Shown here piece after piece: positions 35,117 to 42,749 of a DNA stretch of 64,000 bases. Position numbers and translations under genes: made by a program. How positions within the stretch are numbered: position 1 is the stretch's first letter; every line of letters begins with the position of its first letter. The notes beneath the pieces are model-generated. The model made no database searches and was not told the DNA's origin. It saw only the letters and a program-made list of their open reading frames with translations. The stretch spans positions 1,426,001 through 1,490,000 of the forward strand of contig JBMNJZ010000001.1 of the NCBI GenBank assembly GCA_050951925.1. The letters are read 5' to 3'. Source of the DNA: UBA1046 sp012511325. Lineage in GTDB: Bacteria > Bacillota > Clostridia > Saccharofermentanales > DTU023.

Positions 35117-37438
35117 TCAGAAATCTCTTTGATTTCTGGGCTTTGAACGCTCTCGGCGGCTTGAAAGTTTCCGGCCGGAATCAGTCTCCTGATCAGGAAA
35201 ATCACGTCTGTCTCTTCTGCCGCCTGCTTTTCTATCCGGATCACTCTTAGTCCTGCCGCCGCTGGGATTTGATCTGGCACTGTCTCGCCGGTCACGTCGT
35301 CTGCCACCCTCTTCAGCGCCGGAATTCGCACTTTCCGGCTTTTCCATCAGATCCCGCATTGAGAGATTGAGTCTGCCTTGCGAATCAATCTCAGTTACAA
35401 CAACCTTTACCGATTGTCCCGGTTCTACGGCATCTTCCACACGCTCAATCCGCTGCCACGACATCTTAGAAATATGTACCAGGCCTTCTCTGCCCGGCGC
35501 GATTTCCACAAATGCCCCAAAGGGCATCAGACGGGTTACAACTCCTTCAAATTCAGCGCCCGGTTCAGGATCAAGCGCTATTGCCTTGATCAATTTGATA
35601 GCTTCAGAAGCATTTTTCTGATTTGGGGACGATATGTACACATGTCCGACCGGACCATCCTCTTCAATATCAATCTCAGTATCAGTCTCTTCAGTTATCC
35701 GGCGAATCACTTTACCACCGGAACCGATAACTTCGCGTATTTTATCTGATGGAATGTCAATAATCTCAATTTTTGGAGCCCATTCCGAAAGTTCTGCTCT
35801 GGGCTCCGGAATTACAGGTAGAATCACTTCATCAATAATCTTATGTCTGCCCTGTCGTGTAATTTCTAAAGCGTCCCGAATCATATCATAGCTAAGGCCA
35901 TCGATTTTAATATCCACCTGGATAGCTGTAATCCCGTCCTTGGTACCAGCTACTTTGAAATCCATATCACCGAAGAAGTCTTCAATTCCTTGAATATCAA
36001 TAAAAACCAGATAATCATCTTCGTCCGCCTCATTTACAATCAAACCACTGGATATGCCAGCCACCGGCTTGGTAATGGGAACACCGGCAGCCATCAACGC
36101 CAGAGTTGAAGCACAGACTGCACCCTGCGAGGTAGAACCATTCGACATCGTAATTTCAGAAACATTGCGAATAGAATAAGGGAAATCGTCTTCAGACGGC
36201 AATACGGGTAGCAAGGCACGTTCAGCTAAGGCGCCATGACCAATTTCACGTCTGCCCGGCGAGCGATTGGGTCTGGCTTCGCCAACACTATAAGATGGGA
36301 AATTATAATGATGGATATATCGTTTCTTCTCTTGAATTGTCGTGCCGTCCAAACGCTGAGCATCAGATGGCGTACCAAGTGTACAAATTGTTAGAACTTG
36401 TGTTTGCCCACGCTCAAATAAGCCACAGCCGTGAACTCTGGGGATTATGTCTACCCGGGCTGAGAGCGGACGTATCTCATCCAAGGCTCGTCCGTCTACC
36501 CTGCGTTTTTCTCGAAAAAGATAGTCTCGAACAACATTTTTTTCTACAGCATCAAGGACATCTGAAGTCCAGACACCCCAATCATCATTAATCGAAACCA
36601 AGTGTTTTTCCAGCTCTTCCTTCAATTTTTTGAGGTTAAGATCTCTTACGGATTTGTCGGAGCTTAAAACGGCAGTTCTCATCTTATCCCAAAGGTATCC
36701 CCTGCCCTCTGCCAAAATTTCCTCGGGAACAGCAACAGATTCGTAGACAAATTTTTCCTTGCCTATTTCGTCTTGCATTGTCTGCAATAAGTGGCAGATG
36801 CCAATGATTTCCTGATGCCCCTTAATGATAGCCTGCATCATATCTTCTTCCGAAATTTCGCAGGCACCGGCTTCAATCATGCATACTTTTTCTTTGGTAC
36901 CGGCAATAAAAAGATCCAAAGTGCTGGCCTCAGCCTGCTCCAGATTGGGATTAATAACAATCTCACCTTCTATCATTCCCACTTGTACTCCGGCAACAGG
37001 ACCTTTCCAGGGGATGTCAGAAATCATGATAGCAGCTGCAGTACCAATTAAGGCTACTACCTGCGGGGAATTATCATGATCGATAGACAGGGCGAGGTTG
37101 CTGACCACAACGTCGTTGCGCAAATCAGCAGGAAATAAGGGTCTAATCGGTCTATCAACCGATCGTGCTATCAGGATTGCATTTTCTGATGGGCGTCCTT
37201 CGCGTTTTAGATAACCACCGGGTATTTTGCCCACCCCATACATTTTCTCTTCATAGTCCACTGATAGGGGGAAATAGTCGATACCCTCGCGCGGTGAGTC
37301 TGTTGCAGTTACAGTCGAAAGAATTGTCGTGTCGCCATAACGCACCAAAACAGCGCCATTGGCAAATTGAGCAAGCTCTCCCGTTTCCAGCAGCAATTTA
37401 CGACCATTTAAGTCGTATTCAAACATTCTTTTTGTCAT
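35117..37438 (-). CDS. pnp: polyribonucleotide nucleotidyltransferase (PNPase)
   Basis: 3' to 5' phosphorolytic exoribonuclease of RNA turnover. Two RNase PH-like cores (first about 10-230; second 310-545 with GSTSQGAVCASTLALMAAGVP), then KH (VIGSGGKVIRRITEETDTEIDIEEDG, about 555-615) and S1 (GAEFEGVVTRLMPFGAFVEI, about 625-695). The last 75 residues are an Arg/Asp-rich tail, unusually long. The ATG follows AGAGGAAAATTGA. It lies behind rpsO as in most bacteria; a long leader hairpin suggests autoregulation. Confidence 0.97.
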   Translation of the reverse strand: MTKRMFEYDLNGRKLLLETGELAQFANGAVLVRYGDTTILSTVTATDSPREGIDYFPLSVDYEEKMYGVGKIPGGYLKREGRPSENAILIARSVDRPIRPLFPADLRNDVVVSNLALSIDHDNSPQVVALIGTAAAIMISDIPWKGPVAGVQVGMIEGEIVINPNLEQAEASTLDLFIAGTKEKVCMIEAGACEISEEDMMQAIIKGHQEIIGICHLLQTMQDEIGKEKFVYESVAVPEEILAEGRGYLWDKMRTAVLSSDKSVRDLNLKKLKEELEKHLVSINDDWGVWTSDVLDAVEKNVVRDYLFREKRRVDGRALDEIRPLSARVDIIPRVHGCGLFERGQTQVLTICTLGTPSDAQRLDGTTIQEKKRYIHHYNFPSYSVGEARPNRSPGRREIGHGALAERALLPVLPSEDDFPYSIRNVSEITMSNGSTSQGAVCASTLALMAAGVPITKPVAGISSGLIVNEADEDDYLVFIDIQGIEDFFGDMDFKVAGTKDGITAIQVDIKIDGLSYDMIRDALEITRQGRHKIIDEVILPVIPEPRAELSEWAPKIEIIDIPSDKIREVIGSGGKVIRRITEETDTEIDIEEDGPVGHVYISSPNQKNASEAIKLIKAIALDPEPGAEFEGVVTRLMPFGAFVEIAPGREGLVHISKMSWQRIERVEDAVEPGQSVKVVVTEIDSQGRLNLSMRDLMEKPESANSGAEEGGRRRDRRDSARSNPSGGRTKSDPDRKAGGRRDRRDFPDQETDSGRKLSSRRERSKPRNQRDF

Positions 37439-37487
37439 TCAATTTTCCTCTCTTCAAAATGTCACAGAAAATTATTGATCAACAAGA

Positions 37488-37572
37488 TGTAGTAGGTAGA
37501 TTCTGCATCGGTGCCATTAAGACAGGATTCTCTACATCCCACATAGAACCGATGCACAATCTACGTCCTACA
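37488..37572 (-). promoter_or_regulatory. long hairpin in the pnp leader
   Basis: The rpsO-pnp gap holds a long, slightly interrupted stem. On the minus strand TGTAGG.CGTAGATT..GCATCGGT pairs with ACCGATGC..AATCTACCTACTACA, with a small inner GGAT/ATCC helix. In E. coli, RNase III cuts a leader stem upstream of pnp and PNPase then represses itself; this hairpin has the right place and size for a similar control. There is no T-tract, so it is not a terminator. Confidence 0.55.
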
Positions 37573-37604
37573 TTCATGTTGTCCCATTAACTAAAGTAAG
37601 GGAA

Positions 37605-37626
37605 AGCCGGCATATACACGCCGGCT
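37605..37626 (-). terminator. hairpin behind rpsO
   Basis: Minus strand AGCCGGC-GTGTATAT-GCCGGCT followed by TTCCCTTACTTT, five bases after the rpsO stop. The T-tract is broken, so partial termination with readthrough into pnp is likely. Confidence 0.5.
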
Positions 37627-37630
37627 ATCA

Positions 37631-37894
37631 TTACTTTCTGATATTCAGTCTGGCAATTAATTGACGATATTTTTCGATGTCTTTGCTAGCAAGATAGTCT
37701 AACAAACCACGTCTTTTACCTACCATCATCAACAGTCCGCGCCTTGAATGGTGATCATTTTCATGCTCTTGCAAATGTTGTGTTAGATGATTAATCCGAT
37801 ACGTCAATAATGCAATCTGAACTTCAGGAGAGCCGGTATCATTCTCGTGGGTAGCATAGCTCTCCATGATTTCTTTCTTTACTTTTTTGTCCAT
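37631..37894 (-). CDS. rpsO: 30S ribosomal protein uS15
   Basis: Binds 16S rRNA in the central domain. The 87-residue product has the S15 signatures SYATHENDTGSPEVQIALLTYRINHLTQHL and DHHSRRGLLMMVGKRRGLLDYL. The ATG follows TTTGGAGGTTTT. Own promoter upstream; pnp follows. Confidence 0.98.
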   Translation of the reverse strand: MDKKVKKEIMESYATHENDTGSPEVQIALLTYRINHLTQHLQEHENDHHSRRGLLMMVGKRRGLLDYLASKDIEKYRQLIARLNIRK

Positions 37895-37968
37895 AAAACC
37901 TCCAAATATTCCTAAAACCCAGTAGATGGCCGGACAAACCAGTTAACCGAGTACAGGAAACTCCAAGT

Positions 37969-37996
37969 ATTATAGCATATAATAAGCGCGTGACAA
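37969..37996 (-). promoter_or_regulatory. rpsO promoter
   Basis: Minus strand TTGTCA (37991-37996), 16 bases, TATAAT (37969-37974), about 75 bases before the rpsO start. The 166-base gap to cca holds nothing else I can recognise. Confidence 0.65.
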
Positions 37997-38060
37997 TATA
38001 TTGTGAATAAGCCAATTAGCTATTTCTATGCCTTTAAATCAAAAGAATATTTATCTTGGC

Positions 38061-39380
38061 TTAAATATCTTTTCTATCATTCTGATTCTGAAGCCAATGT
38101 ATTTGGCAGGATCGCTCATTGGGCACTGTACCGGAAACAACCTCGAAGAGCAATCTTCTTAATAAATCACCTATTTGTCTACCCTGTTTTAAGTTCAGTA
38201 TCTGCATAATATCCTCACCATTGATTTTAAGGTCAGAAACCGAAATTGGTAAATTTTCTGACATATAGCTGTGAAACAAATGGGAAAAACTCTCGATCTT
38301 ATGTCTATTGACGCCTGAAAGATATTGAGCACAGATTAAAAATAATTTTATATTATTGGCTCCATAACCGATTAAGATTTTATGTATTAATTGACGTTCC
38401 TCAGACTCGTAAAAAGCGCTAACGTCAGGCCAGATTATTTTTTCGATATCGAGAATTAAATTGAATAGCGCCATAGCGGCTTTGCAAAATTGTCTGCTAT
38501 AGTGCAAATCAGCCAACACCGTCATAAATTCGTCTCTGGAAGCTTCACTATTTTCAGCCAGAATAATCATCTGCAACAGTGTCGGATGATCCAAATTTAC
38601 CGCCGCAGAAACAACATTTTCTTGCTCTTGAACATCTAGGCACCATACTTGCTTTTTAAGACGGCTGATATAGGGAATAAATACAGAAATAATTTCTTTG
38701 TTCCCCTGTACAATCTCAAGCCATTTTTGACCCAGTAATATTTGATTCCATTCAGAGGCAATACGTTCCCCGGCAATTCTTAGCAGACTATATCTATATC
38801 GGTGCATGGCTGATCCGGTGGCATCCTCTATGCTGAAATCCAGAATCGCAGCAAATCTTAATGCCCGCAGAATGCGCAAAGGATCCTCAGCAAATCTATC
38901 CTCAGGATTGCCTACCGCCCGGATGACTCCTGCCGTCAGATCGGCTATCCCGCCGGCCTCATCAAAAATACCGCGGTCCGGATGCCAGGCTATCGTATTG
39001 ATGGTAAAGTCCCTGCGCTTAAGATCCCGGGATAAACTATCCGAATAACTGATCCGGTCCGGATGTCTAAAATCACTATAGTCTGATTCTTGGCGGAAAG
39101 TTGTGATCTCACATTTGAGCTGACTATCAAGTCTAACCGTAGCAGTGCCAAAATTTAAACCGGTGGCTATAACCTTGTATCCGGCATCCGATAAAATATT
39201 GCAAACTTGCTCCGGCAGTGCCGCTGTCGCTAAATCAAAATCATCATTTGCCCTGCCCAACAGAACATTTCTTACAGCTCCTCCCACCAGCCAAGTTTCA
39301 TATCCTGCTATTTCCAGCAGACTGATTAGTGCAAGGACTTTCCGGGGAAAATGATCAGCTGAAATAGTGTTTATCGCCAT
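38061..39380 (-). CDS. cca: CCA tRNA nucleotidyltransferase / polyA polymerase family
   Basis: Class II nucleotidyltransferase that repairs or adds CCA to tRNA 3' ends. Head domain: LVGGAVRNVLLGRANDDFDLAT with the two metal-binding Asp (DFD), then RDFTINTIAW and the neck block EDPLRILRALRFAA; the rest is helical. The 439-residue length fits Gram-positive enzymes. The ATG is three bases behind the murD stop. All tRNAs here encode CCA, so its role is likely repair. A polyA polymerase function cannot be ruled out by sequence. Confidence 0.88.
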   Translation of the reverse strand: MAINTISADHFPRKVLALISLLEIAGYETWLVGGAVRNVLLGRANDDFDLATAALPEQVCNILSDAGYKVIATGLNFGTATVRLDSQLKCEITTFRQESDYSDFRHPDRISYSDSLSRDLKRRDFTINTIAWHPDRGIFDEAGGIADLTAGVIRAVGNPEDRFAEDPLRILRALRFAAILDFSIEDATGSAMHRYRYSLLRIAGERIASEWNQILLGQKWLEIVQGNKEIISVFIPYISRLKKQVWCLDVQEQENVVSAAVNLDHPTLLQMIILAENSEASRDEFMTVLADLHYSRQFCKAAMALFNLILDIEKIIWPDVSAFYESEERQLIHKILIGYGANNIKLFLICAQYLSGVNRHKIESFSHLFHSYMSENLPISVSDLKINGEDIMQILNLKQGRQIGDLLRRLLFEVVSGTVPNERSCQIHWLQNQNDRKDI

Positions 39381-39383
39381 TTT

Positions 39384-40799
39384 TTATAAGCTCAAAACCA
39401 GATGGCGGAATACTTCTCCCCTTTCCTCAAAATTGAAGAATTGATCAAAGCTGGTTCCCGCCGGGGATAATAATACAGATTCTCCCGGCTTTGCAATTTT
39501 TGCCGCTAGGTTTACTGCTTCTTCATAATTTGCAGCTTCAAACATTGGCAGTTGATCTGCTGTTTTTCCTGCGTATATAATAGCTGAACGAATCTGTTTA
39601 GAGTTTTCGCCGCAGAAGATAATCCGGGACACGGTTTTGGCAATCATCTGACCTAATTCCGAGTAGTCCAAATCTTTATCTCGTCCACCGCAGAGCAAAA
39701 TAATAGGTCTCCCCTGGTCATACAGAGTCTCTAATGTTGTAGTCGTGCGCGTGGGCGTGCTATCGATAGAACTGTTGTACCAGCGTATGCCGTTGTGTTC
39801 TCTGACCAATTCCAGACGATGAGGGACCCCCTTAAATTTGACAGCAATTTCTTGCAGGTACTTGGGCGCAATCCGATCTGCCACAGCAGCCCATGCTGCC
39901 ATATAATTGTCAATATTAAAACGACCCGGCAAGACTATGTCTTCGATATTAAGCAATATCTCACTATCATTTTGTCCGCGCTGCGATAAAATATTTTGTC
40001 CGGAGCACCAGATATTCAGCCCATCATAGGGCTCTTTGCGATTGAACCAGACTACCTCTCCCCTGGTTTGCTGTGCAAAAACATGTGACTTCCGATCCGA
40101 ATAATTAAGTACCAGACGATCAAATGGTCGTTGCGCCTTAAAAATATTTTGTTTAGCACAAATATATTCTTCGTAATCCGTATGAATATCGAGATGATTA
40201 GGCGAAATATTAGTAATAACTGCAGTATCAATATACGGAACCAGGTCAAATAGTTGGAAACTGGAGAGTTCGACTACCACTTCATCTTCAATTCCAATTT
40301 CAGTTATTTTGTCCAGTAGCGGCGTGCCTATATTACCGCCGACCCACACCTTCTTGCCCGCAGCCTCATACAGTTCTCCAATCAAAGTCGTTGTAGTGGT
40401 TTTGCCGTCACTACCCGTTATGCCCGTAACATGGGCAGGACATAGAGATAGAAAAACGGACATTTCTGAAGTGATGATTGCGCCCTCAACAGCAGCCTTA
40501 ATTAACGCAGGATGATCAGGTCTCATAATTGGCGTTCTGAAGACAAGATCAAAGCCATGCAGCCCATCTAAATAATTATCCCCTATCGACCATTCAAGCT
40601 CCAAATTGTCTAAGGCAAATTTATCTTGGATTTCTCGCAAACGCGGGTTATCCGCAGTCATTTGGTCAAATACGGTGATCCTTTGCGTCATCCGATAAAG
40701 CCATCTGATTAACGGCCGATTGCTGATCCCGGCTCCGACCACTGCAATTTTTTTGTCACAAACCCAGTTGCAAAAATCTTCTTTACTATAGTGGCGCAC
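39384..40799 (-). CDS. murD: UDP-N-acetylmuramoylalanine-D-glutamate ligase
   Basis: Adds D-Glu to the peptidoglycan precursor. N-terminal Rossmann-like start KKIAVVGAGISNRPLIRWL, ATP loop GITGSDGKTTTTTLIG (MurD usually has G-N/T-GKTT), the ISPNHLDIHTDYEEYICAKQNIF block and C-terminal ILLCGGRDKDLDY. An ATG at 40814 has no ribosome site; the GTG at 40799 follows TGAGGGGTTATACC at good spacing and is preferred. It is three bases upstream of cca, an unusual pairing, and no other mur gene is near. Confidence 0.9.
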   Translation of the reverse strand: MRHYSKEDFCNWVCDKKIAVVGAGISNRPLIRWLYRMTQRITVFDQMTADNPRLREIQDKFALDNLELEWSIGDNYLDGLHGFDLVFRTPIMRPDHPALIKAAVEGAIITSEMSVFLSLCPAHVTGITGSDGKTTTTTLIGELYEAAGKKVWVGGNIGTPLLDKITEIGIEDEVVVELSSFQLFDLVPYIDTAVITNISPNHLDIHTDYEEYICAKQNIFKAQRPFDRLVLNYSDRKSHVFAQQTRGEVVWFNRKEPYDGLNIWCSGQNILSQRGQNDSEILLNIEDIVLPGRFNIDNYMAAWAAVADRIAPKYLQEIAVKFKGVPHRLELVREHNGIRWYNSSIDSTPTRTTTTLETLYDQGRPIILLCGGRDKDLDYSELGQMIAKTVSRIIFCGENSKQIRSAIIYAGKTADQLPMFEAANYEEAVNLAAKIAKPGESVLLSPAGTSFDQFFNFEERGEVFRHLVLSL

Positions 40800-40889
40800 G
40801 GTATAACCCCTCATAAATATAGACTTCAGGAAAAGTATAGAATACGGCTTGCAATTTTACCACCCTTGAGATATCATAACTCTGCTAAT

Positions 40890-40976
40890 GCGGAAATGGC
40901 GGAATTGGCAGACGCGCTAGTTTCAGGTACTAGTGATCGATCGATCATGCAGGTTCAAGTCCTGTTTTCCGCACCA
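40890..40976 (+). tRNA. tRNA-Leu (anticodon CAG)
   Basis: An 87-base class II tRNA with acceptor GCGGAAA/TTTCCGC, anticodon arm CTAGT-TTCAGGT-ACTAG (anticodon CAG), a variable arm (GATCGATCGATC part) and encoded CCA. T-loop GGTTCAAGTCC. It borders the accessory region that follows, as tRNA genes often do for islands; no duplicated 3' end was found. Confidence 0.95.
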
Positions 40977-40981
40977 ATCAA

Positions 40982-41025
40982 ATGCAGTGATTGATACATA
41001 TGTATCGTTCACTGCATCGTTTTTT
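40982..41025 (+). terminator. terminator after tRNA-Leu
   Basis: ATGCAGTGA (40982-40990) pairs with TCACTGCAT (41009-41017), with a second inner helix GATACATATGTATC, followed by CGTTTTTT. A clear intrinsic terminator. Confidence 0.85.
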
Positions 41026-41056
41026 AACCCCTAAAAACCCAGATAACAAAAATCAA

Positions 41057-41095
41057 CATCGCCTCACGATTCTAAAGCACAAGCGTAAGGCGATG
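41057..41095 (-). terminator. terminator of the TIR-RyR-SLOG operon
   Basis: Minus strand CATCGCCTTACG (41084-41095) pairs with CGTGAGGCGATG (41057-41068) and is followed by TTGATTTTTGTT. It stands 27 bases behind the last gene of the operon. Confidence 0.7.
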
Positions 41096-41121
41096 CGCAC
41101 ATAACAAATCAAAACAAATAA

Positions 41122-42729
41122 CTAAACACTGAAATCTGGTGTGTTCTCTCTGCAGTAGGAAACCCAGTTGCCGTTTTCGATTAATTCTTCTCGACCGAGC
41201 TGGCGGAACAACTCCATACGGCTCTGTGGGGCGAGATCGTACCGCAGGGCAGCCGACGCAAAGAGATGTTTCATTTTTTCATGGTCAATGCTCTTTCGAG
41301 CCAAGGACTGCTTGCCGTAGTATCCCGAAACAAAAACCGTCACCGCGGAAAGACTTCCCCATAGAATCTTAATCCAAACTCGCAAAGTAAAACCGGAAAG
41401 AACAATCACCATGGCGTTCCGGAAGAAATACTCCAAAACCAAGGCTAACAGCCAGAGTACTATGGTGCAAGTCAACATGGCGCGGGTAGCGAGTTCCTGG
41501 GTACGGTGCTTTCCGGCATCCCTGCGCTCAGCTCTTTCGTGGTAGGCTCTTTGGCCGTCAATCCAGGCCTTTTTTACCACATCGGCCGGCACGGCTTCCT
41601 TTTCCGGAGCGCCGATTAAAAGCGCATAGACCGCGCTTTTTACCCACGTGGCATCGTGCTTCTGTGTCCAGGTAAAGTCATCGCAAACACATTCCCTGCT
41701 GCCAAGCGCATAAAGATATAGCTGAACCCGCAAGGCCTCCGCCAGAGCTCTATACTGTAGGTATTTATCGTGCTGCCGCCGGCGCGCAATCTGTTGGTAG
41801 AAAAGAGCATATAGGACTATGGCACCGCCATATCCGATTAGACATATATTGAGCTCGGCCTCATCGTAGAGCAGGTAAAACATCACCAGCATTACGCTGA
41901 ATGCGGCAAGCACGCCCATAATCTTTAAGTAGTGTTTCTGCCACTTCATCGAGAGCTGATCCGCCGCATCATATACCTTTTGAAGCCTGTTGCTTACAGC
42001 ATGATGAATATATTCCGGAGCTAAGAGCGGTTCGACGTCCTGAAAGCTTTCCTTTCGCACATCTCGGTTAAAGCGATCTGTTTGTGCCAACACTTCCTTC
42101 AGGCTCCCCGCTTCATTTTCCAGCAAGTTCACCGTAACGGGGAATTCCTGAGTTTTCGATACTCTGGGTGTAGCGATGTGGATTACCGCGCCCTCATTAG
42201 AGGGGCGGAACATTTTGCCGTTCTGATAATCGCCTTTCAACATAAAGTCCACAGCCTCTGCCGTTCCGCATCCATGCTCCGAACCAGGCTCTCCGTTCCA
42301 CAGCGCAAGCAGTACATGGCTGTGAGCAGCCACGTAAATACCTGTCTGGCGATAAAGATTGTCTCGTTCTTCTCCTTCCGGCCCGCTATAAGGAACCACG
42401 AACACATCCGCGGCCTTGTTTCGCAGGGCTTGATACTCTTCCGACTCTTCGGCACTAAAGTCCTTGCGGTACTCCTCTTCGGGCATGGGAAGCGGGCAAT
42501 AGAGCGGAATTTGCAGAGAAAACGCCACGCGGGCACAGAGTTGATCTGCCCCCGCCGCCAGTGAATTCAGCATCCAAACAGGAGAATTGGGATGCTTCCG
42601 TTGAATCTTTTGTAATTCTCCTGAAACGGCATTTTCCAGTGCGGGGATATCCTCCTTACGGATATCCCTGTGGCCGGTAACACCCACCACGATGGGTATT
42701 GTGTTCTTGTTTGCCTGTGTGTCGCTCAT
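41122..42729 (-). CDS. SLOG (LSDAT-like) domain protein with four membrane helices
   Basis: A 535-residue protein. The first about 220 residues form a Rossmann-like SLOG/LOG-type nucleotide-binding domain: VVGVTGHRDI (about 14-23), NSLAAGADQL (55-64), PLPMPEEEY and ALWNGEPGSEHGCGTAEAVDF (142-162), resembling the LSDAT group related to TRPM N-termini. Two hydrophobic pairs follow (about 263-315 and 418-475). The end LGREELIENGNWVSY recurs, as I recall, in membrane proteins of nucleotide-centred conflict systems. Family knowledge: SLOG domains bind NAD-derived nucleotides, as in ThsA. I infer a membrane effector or sensor. ATG at 42729, 20 bases behind the HD-RyR gene; last gene of the operon. 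Confidence 0.72.
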   Translation of the reverse strand: MSDTQANKNTIPIVVGVTGHRDIRKEDIPALENAVSGELQKIQRKHPNSPVWMLNSLAAGADQLCARVAFSLQIPLYCPLPMPEEEYRKDFSAEESEEYQALRNKAADVFVVPYSGPEGEERDNLYRQTGIYVAAHSHVLLALWNGEPGSEHGCGTAEAVDFMLKGDYQNGKMFRPSNEGAVIHIATPRVSKTQEFPVTVNLLENEAGSLKEVLAQTDRFNRDVRKESFQDVEPLLAPEYIHHAVSNRLQKVYDAADQLSMKWQKHYLKIMGVLAAFSVMLVMFYLLYDEAELNICLIGYGGAIVLYALFYQQIARRRQHDKYLQYRALAEALRVQLYLYALGSRECVCDDFTWTQKHDATWVKSAVYALLIGAPEKEAVPADVVKKAWIDGQRAYHERAERRDAGKHRTQELATRAMLTCTIVLWLLALVLEYFFRNAMVIVLSGFTLRVWIKILWGSLSAVTVFVSGYYGKQSLARKSIDHEKMKHLFASAALRYDLAPQSRMELFRQLGREELIENGNWVSYCRENTPDFSV

Positions 42730-42749
42730 TCTTAACGGTCTCTTTTTTA

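Noticed and set aside
35095..35331. Small minus-strand frame at the end of pnp
   Set aside because: Out-of-frame shadow of the Arg/Asp-rich PNPase tail.
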